Shown: positions 1 through 12,400 of the stretch, piece after piece
Layout: each line of letters begins with the position of its first letter
Numbering within the stretch: the first letter of the stretch is position 1
Assembly (NCBI RefSeq): GCF_041296385.1
Contig: NW_027183579.1
Span: 1-64,000 of the forward strand
Source: Aphelocoma coerulescens
Taxonomy: Eukaryota; Chordata; Aves; Passeriformes; Corvidae
DNA: 64,000 nucleotides
Direction of reading: 5' to 3'
Notes under the pieces: generated by a model
Seen by the model: the letters and a program-made list of their open reading frames with translations, nothing else
Databases searched by the model: none
Told to the model about the DNA's origin: nothing
Position numbers and translations under genes: made by a program

Positions 1-419
1 CTGGGGAGGAGGAATTAGGGGTGGATTTGGGGGGTGGGGGAGGGGGGTTTAGGGTGGATTTGGGGGGTCGCAGAGTGGGGGGAGGGGGCGATGTGGGGTT
101 CAGGACCCCCCCCAAATTCCTGAACCCCCCTGGGGTCAGACTGGGGGGGGGAGGGAAAGGTCCCAAATTCTGAGGAGTTTTGGGGGGTCCCCGTGTGATT
201 TGGGGGGGGATCCCGGGGGTTTTTTTGGGGTCGGGGGGGGGTCGCAGGTGCTGGGGGGGGGGGGGGTCCTCGGTCTCAGCCAATCAGCTGTGGAGAAATG
301 GAGGGGGGGGGGAGGGGTGTTAAATGAAGCCCCCCCCCCAAAAATAATGGGGTGTCCCAAGGGGGGGGGGAAGGGAATTTGGGGAGACCCAAAAGAACCC
401 CCCGGAACCCCCCCGGGAT

Positions 420-1395
420 AAATCCAGACCCCTCCCCGCCCCCCAAAACCCCCCCTGGACACCCCCAAAACCTTCCCAGGACCCCTCAAGACCCCCCCCC
501 AAAAAACAACCCCCGGACCCCCAAATTCTCCCCCCCCAAATCCCCCAAAACTCCCCCCAAAATCCCCTCGGGACCCCCCCGATCCCCCAGGACCCCTCAA
601 AACCCCCCAGGGGCCCCCCCCAAAAAAATCCAACCCTGCCCACCAAACCCCCCCCAGACCCCCCGAAACCCCCCCAGGGACCCCCCCAAATGTTCCCAAC
701 TCCCCCAAAATCCCCCCCCAAAAAACCCCCCCTGGACCCCCCAGACCCCCCCCGGAACTCCTTCAGACCCCCCCAAAATGAATCAAGACCCCCCCTAAAT
801 CCCCCTCCCAACCCCCCCCCAGGACCCCTCAACCCCCCCCCCCCAAAACCCCCTCAGGCCCCCCCAAAACTCCCCAAATCCACCTCGGGACCCCCCCAAG
901 ACCCCCCCAATTCCTCAGGACCCCCAAAATAAATCGAGACCCCCCCAATCCCCCCAGACCCCCCAAAAACCCCCCCAGACCCCCTCAAGAACCCCCCAGG
1001 CCCCCCCCGAACCCCTTCAAGACCCCCCCAGACCCCCCCAAAATCCCCTCAGGACCCCCCCAGGGCCCCCCAAAATAAATCGAGACCCCCCAAACCCCCC
1101 AAAACCCCCCCAGGCCCCCCAAAATCCCCTCAGGACCCCCCCCAGGGCCCCCAAAATAAATCGAGACCCCCCCAAATCTCCCCAAAGCCCCCCTAGACCC
1201 CCCCAAAACCCCCTAAGGACCACCCCCAGGACCCCCCAAAATAAATCGAGACCCCCCCCAAACCCCCCAAAACCCTCCCGGGTCCCCCCAAAACCCCCTC
1301 AGGACCCCCCAAAATAAATCGAGACCCCCCAAACCCCCCAAAACCCCCCCGGGCCCCCCCAAACCACCCCCAGACCCCCAGAACCCCCCCGGGCC
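420..1395. repeat. C-rich minisatellite at left edge
   Basis: Irregular units of CCCCCCAAAACCCCC type. A sub-unit with AAAATAAATCGAGACCCCCC recurs at about 926, 1073, 1154, 1240 and 1310. The first 400 bases are a G-rich low-complexity continuation with no gene seen. Confidence 0.75.
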
Positions 1396-1699
1396 CCCCC
1401 TTTACCTCCTCAGTCGCCAAATTCGGGGGTCCCGGCCCGAATTTTTTGGGGGTCCCGACCCCAATTGTGACGTCCCGGGTTCGATTTTGGGGGTCCCGGG
1501 GTCGATTTTGGGGGGTCCCGACCCCAATTTTGGGGGTCCCGGCGCCGATTTTTTGGGGGGGGGGGTGTTTGGAGGGGGGGGTCGCTGCCGGGGGGGTCCC
1601 GGGGGGGTTTCGGGGGATTTTTGGGGGGTCCCGGGGGGGTTTGGGGGTCGCGGGGGGGTCCCCGCCGCCGGTGCCGGTCCCGGGCGCAGCTGCGACGCT

Positions 1700-1960
1700 G
1701 GGGGGGGGGAGGGGAAAATTGGGGGGGGCTCCGGGGGGGGAGGGGGGAAGGGGGAGGGGCCTGGAAGGTTCTGCGGTGACGTCAGCGGTGGGCGGGGCCC
1801 GGGAGGGGATTTGGGGGGGGTTTTGGAGCCCCTCCCCCGCGGGGTTTCCGTGGCAACGGGGATGCGGCGCCGTTTCCATGGCAACGGGGAGGCCACGCCC
1901 CCTCCCGGGTTTAAGCCACGCCCCCCAACCAGGCCACGCCCCCATAGACCCTCCCCCGGC
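1700..1960 (-). promoter_or_regulatory. CpG promoter-like block, probably of the next gene to the left
   Basis: Unique GC-rich block with a CRE (TGACGTCA, 1777-1784), GGGCGGGGCC, two RFX-type X-boxes (GTTTCCGTGGCAAC, 1844-1857; GTTTCCATGGCAAC, 1872-1885) and three GGCCACGCCCCC elements. These are the same boxes as in the PRKCG promoter and in the same orientation, so transcription leftward is likely. In mammals CACNG8 follows CACNG7, but no CACNG8 exon is seen here. Confidence 0.5.
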
Positions 1961-2372
1961 ACTAATTAACCCCTCCGGCGCCAATTAAGAGGCCTGCAGA
2001 GCCCGCTAATGAAGCCGCCAGGCTCTAATTAACACCCTCAGTCCCTAATTAAGACCCCCCAGATCTCCACTAATTAACTCCCCCTCCTCCCTCCAGCACT
2101 AATTACTCCCCTCCTAGCCCTAATTAACCCCCCACCCCCTACTTTAGCCCCTAATTAACCCCCCAAGACCCTCCCAATTAAGCCCCCAGGCACTAATAAC
2201 ACCTTCAGCCACTAATTAACCCCTCAGCTCCTAATTAAGACCCAGACCCCCACTAATTAAGCCCCCCGGGCACTAATTAAGGCCCCTAAAACCTGCCAAT
2301 CGAGCCCTCAGCCTCTAATTAACTCCCCAGAGACCCCCCCTAATTAACCCCCCAGCTCCTAATTAACCCCCC
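1955..2372. repeat. Array of TAATTA boxes
   Basis: Roughly 15-20 copies of CTAATTAA or near matches (CTAATTAAC, CCAATTAAG), spaced about 20-30 bp by C-rich linkers. TAATTA is the core site of many homeodomain proteins. Confidence 0.75.
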
Positions 2373-3003
2373 GGGTGGGGTTGGGGCTCTCAGGATGATT
2401 TTGGGGCTCCCAGGGTGATTTTGGGGATCCCAGGGTGATTTTGGGGTTCTCAGGTCGATTTTGGGGCTCCCAGGACGATTTTGGGGATCCCAGGGTGATT
2501 TTGGGGTTCTCAGGATCATTTTAGGGTCCCCAGGGTGATTTTGGGGGTTCCCAGGTTGATTTTGGGTTCTCAGGGGGATTTTGGGGGGTTCCCGGGTTGA
2601 TTTTGAGCTCTCAGGGTGAGTTTGGGGCTCCCAGGGTGATTTTAGGGGTTCCCGGGATGATTTTTGGGTTCCCGCGTTTATTTTGGGGTTCCAGGATGAT
2701 TTTGGGGCTCCCAGGATGAGTTTGAGGGCTCTCAGGGTGGTTTTGGGGCTCTCAGGATCATTTTGGGGTCCCCAGGCTGATTTTGGGGCGCCCAGGTTGA
2801 TTTTGGGGTTCCCAGGGTGATTTTTGGGGGTTCCCGCGTTGATTTTGGGGCTCCCAGGATGATTTTGGGGTCCCCAGGCTGATTTTGGGGCTCTCAGGAT
2901 AATTTTGGGGTTCCCAGGATGATTTTAGAGGCTCCCAGGGTGATTTTGGGGTTCCCAGGATGATTTTTGGGGTTCTCAGGTTGATTTTGGGGTCCCCAGC
3001 GTA
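2372..3003. repeat. Minisatellite, about 24 bp unit
   Basis: About 25 imperfect units of TGATTTTGGGGTTCCCAGG. Confidence 0.85.
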
Positions 3004-3014
3004 GTTCGAAATCC

Positions 3015-3020
3015 TTTATT
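3015..3020 (-). terminator. CACNG7: Candidate poly(A) signal, CACNG7 3' end (distal)
   Basis: AATAAA on the minus strand (CCTCAATAAAGGATTTC) in unique sequence next to a CACGTGA box. It resembles the PRKCG signal context (CCTCAATAAAGCC). Confidence 0.45.
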
Positions 3021-3277
3021 GAGGTCACGTGATCCCTTATTTACATATCGTACAGCGCCGGGGTGGTTGGGGGGGGGAGGGGCCACCGACCCCTCCCCTG
3101 ACCCCTGCCCCTCCCCCCACCTTTCCCCCCGATTTTTTTTGGGTTTTTTTGGGAGGGGTTTTGGGGTTTTTTTTTGTTTTTTTTTTTCTTTACCCCTCCC
3201 CCCCTTTTTTTTAACTTTTTTTCTTCCTTTCGTGGTGGTTTTTGGGGGGGGGGGGGGGTTCGCTACATCGAAGCCGT

Positions 3278-3283
3278 TTTATT
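3278..3283 (-). terminator. CACNG7: Candidate poly(A) signal, CACNG7 3' end (proximal)
   Basis: AATAAA on the minus strand in unique sequence (GGCAATAAAACGGC), about 2.9 kb past the CACNG7 stop. If used, the 3'UTR would contain the YY1/CCAAT array and the CAGGTGTGCCCC array. Confidence 0.45.
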
Positions 3284-3624
3284 GCCACAGAAATTTGGGG
3301 GGGGAGTCCCCCCCCTCCCCCCCCACCCCCGCCCTCCCACAAGCCCCTCCCCCCACCCTCCCTCCCACCTCCCCCACCCAACCCCACCCCAAAAAGGGCC
3401 CGGGACCCCCCCGGGACCCCCCCTGCCCCCCCCAATTTGTGCTCGCGGGGCGATGGGGGGACCCCACCATGGACCAGCCACGCGGGGGGGGGGGCAGGGC
3501 CGGGGGTCAGAGGTCACGGGGACACCCCCGGACTTTGGTCGGAGCCAAAAATGGGGGGGGGGTGGGAAAAACCCAAGGGAGGGGTCCTGGGACCCTCCCC
3601 CGAGCGGGTCTGGGGGTCCTTGAG

Positions 3625-4350
3625 GGGACAAGATGGCCGCCGAGGTGATCCTTGTCTCTCATTGGCTGATCCTGCCCGGCCAAGATGGCCGCCGAGGTGA
3701 TACTTGTCTCTCATTGGCTGACCCTGCCCAGCCAAGATGGCCGCCGAGGTGATCCTTGTCTCTCATTGGCTGATCCTGCCCGGCCAAGATGGCCGCCGAG
3801 GTGATCCTTGTCTCTCATTGGCTGACCCTGCCCAGCCAAGATGGCCGCCGAGGTGATCCTTGTCTCTCATTGGCTGCTGCCAGATGGCCAAGATGGCCTC
3901 CAAGGGGATCCTTGTCTCTCATTGGCTGACCCTGCCCAGCCAAGATGGCCGCCGAGGTGATCCTTGTCTCTCATTGGCTGATCCTGCCCGGTCAAGATGG
4001 CCGCCGAGGGGATCCTTGTCTCTCATTGGCTGCTGCCCCATAGCCAAGATGGCCGCCGAGGTGATCCTTGTCTCTCATTGGCTGCTGCCAGATGGCCAAG
4101 ATGGCCGCCGAGGGGATCCTTGTCTCTCATTGGCTGCTGCCCCATGGCAGAAATGGCCGCCGCGCCATTCCCCGATCCTCATTGGCCGCAGCCCCCAGCC
4201 AAGATGGCCGCCGACCCCATCCTCGTCCCTCATTGGCTGGGATTGACAGGACAAAATGGCCGCCCAGGTGCTCCTCGTCTCTCATTGGCTGCTGCCCGCA
4301 GGACAAAATGGCCGCCGAGCCGATCCTGGCCTCTGATTGGCTGCTGCTGC
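3625..4350. repeat. 52-bp array, each unit with a YY1-like and an NF-Y-like site
   Basis: About 14 units spaced 52 bp apart. Each carries CCAAGATGGCCGCC (YY1-like) and CTCATTGGCTG (inverted CCAAT), joined by GAGGTGATCCTTGTCTC. Units toward 4.1-4.35 kb diverge. Confidence 0.85.
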
Positions 4351-4425
4351 CTGGCCAAGATGGCGGCCCCCGAACGCACCGAGATGGGGCCGATGACGTC
4401 ACCAAGATGGCGGCCGGGGGTGGGG
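4345..4425 (+). promoter_or_regulatory. Promoter-like end of the 52-bp array: YY1 - CRE - YY1
   Basis: GCCAAGATGGCGGCC at about 4355, CRE TGACGTCA at 4394-4401, then CCAAGATGGCGGCC at about 4402. Both YY1 elements match the consensus AAGATGGCGGC, in the orientation typical of plus-strand transcription. Confidence 0.45.
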
Positions 4426-4439
4426 CCCTGATGACCCCA

Positions 4440-6217
4440 AAAGGCTCCAGGTGGCCCCAAGGTGGCCCCAGGTGGCCCCACCCAGGTGGCACCTGCCGGG
4501 CCCAGGTCCCCCCATGGCCCCAACAGCCCCCAGGGGTGCCCAGGTGTGCCCAGGTGTGCCCAGGTGTGCCCCAGGTAAGCCCCAGGTAAGCCCCAGGTGT
4601 GCCCATGTAGCCCCCAGGTGTGCCCAGGTGTGCCCGGGTGTGCCCCAGGTGTGCCCAGGTGTGCCCAGGTGTGCCCCAGGTAAGCCCCAGGTAAGCCCCA
4701 GGTGTGCCCAGGTAGCCCCCAGGTGTGCCCAGGTGTGCCCAGGTGTGCCCCAGGTGTGCCCAGGTAGCCCCCAGGTGTGCCCAGGGGTGCCCAGGTGACC
4801 CCCAGGTGTGCCCCAGGTGTGCCCAAGGGTGCCCAGGTGTGCCCCAGGGGTGCCCAGGGCTGCCCCAGGTGTGCCCCAGGTAAGCCCCAGGGGTGCCCAG
4901 CTGTGTCCCTGTCCCCTTGGGTGTGCCCAGGTGTGCCCCAGGTGTGTCCCCAATGTCCCCCAGGTGAGCCCAGGTGTGCCCAGGGTGTGCCCAGACCCCT
5001 CCAGCTGTGCCCAGCTGTGCCCAGGTGTGTCCCAGGCGGTTCTGGGTCACTGCCCGTGTCCCCGTCTCATTGTCCCACATGTCCCAGCTGTGCCCAGGTG
5101 TGCCCAGGTGTGCCCAGGTGTGCCCAGGTGTGCCCCTAACCCCCCCCAGCCATGCCCCCAAGCCCCTCCCGTGTCCCTAACCCCCTCCAGCTGTGCCCAG
5201 CTGTGCCCCAGCCCACTCCAGGTGCTCCTAAACCCCCCCAGGTGTGCCCAGGTGTGCCCAGGTGTGCCCCCAAACCCCCTCAGCCCCCTCTAGATGTACC
5301 CCAGACCCCTCTAACTGCCCCCCAACCCCCTCCAGGTGTGCCCCAACCCCCTCCAGGTGTGCCCAGGTGTGCCCCAACCCCCTCCAGGTGTACCCCAACC
5401 CTCTCCAGGTGTGCCCCAAACCCCTCCAGGTGTGCCCAGGTGTGCCCCAACTCCCTCCAGGTGTACCCCAACCCTCTCCAGCTGCCCCCCGCCCCGCCCA
5501 GATGTACCCCCGCAGGTGCCCCCGCCCCGCCCAGATGTACCCCCACAGGTGCCCCCAGCCCGCCGAGGTGTGCCCCCACAGGTGCCCCCACCCCCCCCAG
5601 ATGTACCCCCACAGGTGCCCCCAGCCCCCCCAGGTGTGCCCCCGCAGGTGCCCCCACCCCCCCCAGGTGTGCCCCCACAGATGCCCCCAGCCCCCCCAGG
5701 TGTGCCCCACAGATGCCCCCAGCCCCCCCAGGTGTGCCCCGCAGGTGCCCCCAACCCCGCCCAGGTGTACCCCCGCAGGTGCCCCCAGCCCCCCCAGATG
5801 TACCCCCACAGGTGCCCCCAGCCCCCCCCCAGGTGTGCCCCACAGGTGCCCCCAGCCCCCCCCCAGGTGTGCCCCCGCAGGTGCCCCCAACCCCCCCAGG
5901 TGTGCCCCTGCAGGTGCCCCCCACCCCCCCCAGATGTACCCCCACAGGTGCCCCCACCCCCCCCAGATGTGCTCCCACAGATGCCCCCAGCCCCCCAGAT
6001 GTACCCCCACAGGTGCCCCCAACCCCGCCCAGGTGTGCCCCCGCAGGTGCCCCCACCCCGCCCAGGTGTGCCCCCGCAGATGCCCCCGCCCCGCCCAGGT
6101 GTGCCCCCACAGGTGCCCCCAACCCCCCCAGATGTACCCCCACAGGTGCCCCCAGCCCCCCCAGATGTACCCCCACAGATGCCCCCGCCCCGCCCAGGTG
6201 TGCCCCCGCAGGTGCCC
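4440..6217. repeat. CAGGTGTGCCCC-type array next to the CACNG7 stop
   Basis: From 4440 to 5140 it is a 12-bp family (CAGGTGTGCCCA, with CAGGTAAGCCCC variants). From 5140 to 6217 it is a 33-bp family built from CCCCCACAGGTGCCCCCAGC. The array ends within a few bases of the CACNG7 stop codon. Confidence 0.85.
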
Positions 6218-6218
6218 C

Positions 6219-6482
6219 CTAGCAGGGCGAGGTGGACAGGTGCGGGTGCGGCCGCTGCGGGTACTTGATGGCCGGCGGGTAGTTCTGGGTCATCTGGATG
6301 GACACGTCCGAGGAGGCGTCCGAGGGGCTGCGGGCGCGCGGCCACGCCCGGGGCTGCAGGAACTGCCCCGAGAGCCCCGAGCAGGCGCTGAGGCGCGGGC
6401 GCAGCAGGTGAGCGGGGGCGCGGCACAGCTCCTCCTCGGCGTAGCGCTTGGTGAACAGGTACACCGACATCACTCCTGCGCC
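6219..6482 (-). CDS. CACNG7: CACNG7 coding exon 5 (end of TM4, cytosolic tail, stop)
   Basis: Acceptor TCCCCCCTTTAG|GGCGCAGG in phase 0. It encodes GAGVMSVYLFTKRYAEEE, then the cytosolic tail with the SPSDASSDVSIQMTQNYPP block and a C-terminal TSPC before the stop. The tail is conserved except near the end, where QRPHPHLS replaces the mammalian DHLHIS. It is the last of 23 copies of this exon start, and the only one that continues into the tail. Confidence 0.95.
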   Translation of the reverse strand, partial: GAGVMSVYLFTKRYAEEELCRAPAHLLRPRLSACSGLSGQFLQPRAWPRARSPSDASSDVSIQMTQNYPPAIKYPQRPHPHLSTSPC

Positions 6483-9400
6483 CTAAAGGGGGGAGACGGG
6501 CACAGCTGGCACAGGTGGGTCACACCTGAGTGACACCTGGGTGACACCTGGCACAGCTGTGACCTTGTATTGGCACCTGAGTGACACCTGGGTGAACAGG
6601 TACACCGACATCACTCCTGCGCCCTGGGGGGAGAGACGGGCACAGCTGGCACAGGTGGCACTGCCAGGACACCTGGGGCACACCTGAGTGACACCTGAGT
6701 GACACCTGGCACAGCTGTGACCTTGTATTGGCACCTGAGTGACACCTGGGTGACACCTGAGTGACACCTGGGTGAACAGGTACACCGACATCACTCCTGC
6801 GCCCTGGGGGGAGAGAGGGGCACAGCTGGCACAGGTGGCACTGCTGGGTGACACCTGAGTGACACCTGGGTGACACCTGGCACAGCTGTGACCTTGTATT
6901 GGCACCTGAGTGACACCTGGGTGACACCTGAGTGACACCTGGGTGAACAGGTACACCGACATCACTCCTGCGCCCTAAAGGGGGGAGAGAGGGGCACAGC
7001 TGGCACAGGTGGGTGACACCTGAGTGACACCTGGGTGACACCTGGGTGAACAGGTACACCGACATCACTCCTGCGCCCTAAAGGGGGGAGACGGGCACAG
7101 CTGGCACTGCTGGGTCACACCTGAGTGACACCTGAGTGACACCTGAGTGACACCTGGCACAGCTGTGACCTTGTATTGGCACCTGAGTGACACCTGGGTG
7201 AACAGGTACACCGACATCACTCCTGCGCCCTAAAGGGGGGGAGAGAGGGGCACAGCTGGCACAGGTGGCACTGCCAGGACACCTGGGGCACACCTGAGTG
7301 ACACCTGAGTGACACCTGGCACAGCTGTGACCTTGTATTGGCACCTGAGTGACACCTGGGTGAACAGGTACACCGACATCACTCCTGCGCCCTAAAGGGG
7401 GGAGAGATGGGCACAGGTGGCACAGGTGGCACTGCCAGGACAGCTGGGTGACACCTGAGTGACACCTGGGTGAACAGGTACACCGACATCACTCCTGCGC
7501 CCTAAAGGGGGAGAGGGGCACAGCTGGCACAGGTGGGTCACACCTGGGTGAACAGGTACACCGACATCACTCCTGTGCCCTGGGGGAAGAGATGGGCACA
7601 GCTGGCACAGGTGGCACTGTTGGGTGACACCTCGGGCACACCTGAGTGACACCTGGCACAGCTGTGACCTTGTATTGGCACCTGAGTGACACCTGGGTGA
7701 CACCTGAGTGACACCTGGCACTGCCAGAACACCTGGGTGACACCTGAGTGAACAGGTACACCGACATCACTCCTGCGCCCTAAAGGGGGGAGAGGGGCAC
7801 AGGTGGCACAGGTGGGTCACACCTGAGTGACACCTGGGTGACACCTGGGTGAACAGGTACACCGACATCACTCCTGCGCCCTAAAGGGGGGAGAGGGGCA
7901 CAGGTGGCACAGGTGGGTCACACCTGAGTGACACCTGGGTGACACCTGGGTGAACAGGTACACCGACATCACTCCTGCGCCCTAAAGGGGGGAGACGGGC
8001 ACAGGTGGCACAGGTGGGTCACACCTGAATGACACCTGGGTGAACAGGTACACTGACATCACTCCTGCGCCCTGGGGGGAGACTGGCACAGGTGGCACAC
8101 CTGGGTCACACCTGAGTGACACCTGAGTGACACCTGAGTGACACCTGGGTGAACAGGTACACCGACATCACTCCTGCGCCCTGGGGGGAGAGAGGGGCAC
8201 AGCTGGCACAGGTGGCACTGCTGGGTGACACCTGAGTGACACCTGGGTGACACCTGGCACAGCTGTGACCTTGTATTGGCACCTGAGTGACACCTGGGTG
8301 ACACCTGAGTGACACCTGGGTGAACAGGTACACTGACATCACTCCTGCGCCCTGGGGGGAGAGGGGCACAGCTGGCACAGGTGGGTGACACCTGGGTGAC
8401 ACCTGGGTGACACCTGGGTGAACAGGTACACCGACATCACTCCTGCGCCCTGGGGGGAGAGGGGCACAGCTGGCACAGGTGGGTGACACCTGGGTGACAC
8501 CTGGGTGACACCTGGGTGAACAGGTACACCGACATCACTCCTGCGCCCTGGGGGGAGAGAGGGGCACAGCTGGCACAGGTGGGTCACACCTGGGTGAACA
8601 GGTACACCGACATCACTCCTGCGCCCTAAAGGGGGGAGAGATGGGCACAGCTGGCACAGGTGGCACTGCTGGGTGACACCTGAGTGACACCTGGCACAGC
8701 TGTGACCTTGTATTGGCACCTGAGTGACACCTGGGTGACACCTGAGTGACACCTGGGTGAACAGGTACACCGACATCACTCCTGCGCCCTAAAGGGGGGA
8801 GAGAGGGGCACAGCTGGCACAGGTGGGTCACACCTGGGTGAACAGGTACACCAACATCACTCCTGCGCCCTAAAGGGGGGAGACGGGCACAGGTGGCACA
8901 GGTGGGTCACACCTGAGTGACACCTGACACCTGAGTGACACCTGAGTGACCCCTGGCACAGCTGTGACCTTGTATTGGCACTGCTGGGTGACACCTGAGT
9001 GACACCTGGGTGAACAGGTACACCGACATCACTCCTGCACCCTAAAGGGGGGGAGAGGGGCACAGGTGGCACACCTGGGTCACACCTGGGTGACACCTGG
9101 GTGAACAGGTACACCGACATCACTCCTGCGCCCTGGGGGGAGAGCGGCACAGGTGGCACAGGTGGCACTGCTGGGTGACACCTGGGTGACACCTGGGTGA
9201 CACCTGGGTGACACCTGGCACAGCTGTGACCTTGTATTGGCACCTGGGTGACACCTGGGTGAACAGGTACACCGACATCACTCCTGCACCCTAAAGGGGG
9301 GGAGAGGGGCACAGCTGGCACAGGTGGGTCACACCTGAGTGACACCTGGGTGACACCTGGGACCTGCTATTGGCACCTGAGTGACACCTGGGCACACCTG

Positions 9401-12400
9401 GGCACACCCGGGGCACACCTGGGCACCCCAGGCTCACCTGGGGCACACCTGGGGCACCCCTGGGCACACCTGGGCACACCTGGGGCTCACCTGGGGCACA
9501 CCTGGGCACCCCTGGGCACACCTGGGCACACCTGGGCACACCTGGGGCACACCTGGGGCACACCTGGGGTACACCTGGGGCACACCTGGGGCACCCCTGG
9601 AGCACACCTGGGGCACACCTGGGCACACCTGGGCACCCCTGGGCACACCTGGGGCACACCTGGGGCACACCTGGGCTCACCTGGGGCACACCTGGGGCAC
9701 ACCTGGGGCACCCCTGGAGCACACCTGGGGCACACCTGGGCACACCTGGGCACCCCTGGGCACACCTGGGGCTCACCTGGGACCACCTGGGCACCCCTGG
9801 AGCACACCTGGGGCACACCTGGGGCTCACCTGGGGCACACCTGGGGCTCACCTGGGCACACCTGGGGCACACCTGGGCACACCTGGGCACCCCCGGGTGT
9901 GTTTGGCGGGACCCCCCCGATCTCGGGGCGGACCCAGCCGGGTTTTTTTGGGAAAATCCCGATTTTTTGGGGCGGGAAAAGCGGGAAAATTTTGGGGAGA
10001 AAATGGCCGGGTTTGGGTAAAATCGGTGATTTCGTACCGGGAAAAACGGGGCTTTTCATAGGAAACGCCGGGATCGCTTCGGGAGAGGAGATTTTGGGGG
10101 GAAAATGGGATTTTTGTGGAAAATTGGGGGTTTTTAAATGGGAAAAATCCTGATTTTTGGGGGGAAACGTCGGCTTTTCCAGGGGAAATCGGGGAAAGAA
10201 GAAAAAACGGAATTTTGGGGGAAAAGCGGGAGGATTTGGGAAAATCCGTTTTCCTGGGGAGGAAACCCCGTTGATTTCACTGAAAATTGATTTTTTTGGG
10301 GGTAAAAATCCCATTTTTTGGCGTAAACCCCCTGGTTTTTCACATAAAAATCCCAAGTTTTCAGGAAAAATCCCGTTTTTTCACATAAACCCCCATTTTT
10401 TTCCAGAAAAAATCACCTTTTTTTGGGGAAAACCGGGATTATTTTGGGAAAACCCCTTTTCCTGGGAAGAAAACCCCAATTTTCATGGAAAACTTGAATT
10501 TTTTGGCATAAAAATCTCATTTTTTGGTGTAACCCCCCCCATTTTTTCACCTAAAACCCCTTTTTTTTGCTTCAAAATCCCATTTTTTCCCAGAAAAACC
10601 TCATTTTTTCAGGAAAAATCACTTTTTCTTTGGGAAAACCGGACTGTTTTGGGAAAACCCCTTTTCCTGGGAAGAAACCACGAATTTTTTAATGGAAAAA
10701 ATCCAATTTTTTACCCTAAAAACCCCATTTTTTGCCCTAAAACCCCCATTTTTTCCAGAAAAATCACTTTTTTGGGGGAAAACCGGGATTATTTTGGGAA
10801 AACCCACATTCCCAAGGAGAAAATCCGATTTTTTTCAGGAAAAATCCCATTTTTGCCATAAAAATCCCATTTTTTTTCCCCAAAACCCCCATTTTTTCAC
10901 CTAAACCCCCGATTTTTTGGCTTCAAAACCCCATTTTTTTCACTTCAAAATCCCATTTTCTCCCACAAAAACCCCATTTTTCACGGAAAATCCCATTTTC
11001 TTTGGGAAAACCGGGATTATTTCGGGAAAACCCCTTTTCCTGGGAAGAAAACCCGAACTTTTTAATAGCAAAAATCCGATTTTTTTGCCCTAAACCCCCC
11101 ATTTTTTGCCATAACCCCCCCATTTTTTCACATAAAAATCTCATTTTTTCACCTAAAACCCCCATTTTTTCCCAGAAAAATCCCATTTTTTCAGGAAAAG
11201 TCACTTTTCCAGGAAAACCCCTTTTCCTGGGAAGAAAACCCGAAGTTTTTAATGGAAAAATCCAAATTTTTCACTCTAAACCCCCCATTTTTTGCCCTAA
11301 AACCCCCATTTTTTAACCTAAAAACCCCATTTTTTCACCTCAAACCCCATTTTTTCACACAAAAATCCCATTTTCTCCCAGAACAACCCCATTTTTCACG
11401 GAAAATCCCATTTCCTTTCAGAAAACCGGGATTATTTCGGGAAAACCCCTTTTCCTGGGAAGAAAAACTGAATTTTTTAATGGAAAAAATCCGAATTTTT
11501 TACCCTAAAACCCCCATTTTTTCACCTAAAACCCCCATTTTTTCACCGAAAACCCCCATTTTTTTTTTTCCCTCGTCTCCCGTGGGATTTGGGATTCCCG
11601 GGACTTTGGGATTTTTTGGGAATCCGGACGCACCTCCTTGAGCAGGAAGGAGGAGGCGGCGAAGGCGAAGCTCCACCCGTAGCGGTACTGGAAATACTGC
11701 TCGGAGCCGCCCGGGCGGTTCATCACCTCGTCGTTGATGCTCGAGATGTAGAGAACCAGCCCCACCACCAGCGAGAGGCCTGGGGGATGGAAAGTTGGGA
11801 ATTTGGGGGGGTCCCCCAAAAAATTTGGGAAAATTCGGAGAAAATTTGGGGGAGAAATGAGGATTTTGGGGGGATTTTTGAGGGATTTAGGGGGGTTTTG
11901 GGGGGGATTTTGGGGCACAGAACCAGCCCCACCACCAGCGAGAGGCCTGGGAGAGGGAAATTTGGGAATTTGGAGGGGTCCCAAAAAAAATTTGGGAAAA
12001 TTTGGGGGAAAAACGGGGGAAAAACAGGAGAATAACGGGGGAATTTGGGGGAGAAATGAGGATTTTGGGGAGATTTTGGGGGGTTTTTGGGGGATTTGGG
12101 GGATTTTGGGGCACAGAACCAGCCCCACCACCAGCGAGAGGCCTGGGGGATGGAAAGTTGGGAATTTGGGGGGGTCCCCAAAAAAATTTGGGAAGATTTG
12201 GGGGAAAAACGGGGGAAAAACGGGGGAATTTGGGGGAGAAATGAGGATTTTGGGGAGATTTTGGGGGGTTTTTGGGGGGATTTGGGGGATTTTGGGACAC
12301 AGAACCAGCCCCACCACCAGCGAGAGGCCTGGGAGAGGGAAATTTGGGAATTTGGAGGGGTCCCAAAAAAAATTTGGGAAAATTCGGAGAAAATTTGGGG

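Noticed and set aside
1..1700. CACNG8 or another gene's coding exon at the left edge
   Set aside because: No TARP or other recognisable peptide on either strand; only repeat and promoter-like sequence.
4127..6533. TWAHLGTPG- and CAPTGAPSPPR-type repeat proteins
   Set aside because: Simple translations of CAGGTGTGCCCC-type repeats; no start context or exon structure.
6483..9350. CRISPR-like regular repeat-spacer pattern
   Set aside because: The repeated element is a vertebrate exon edge with splice sites, spacers are themselves repetitive, and no cas-like genes are present.
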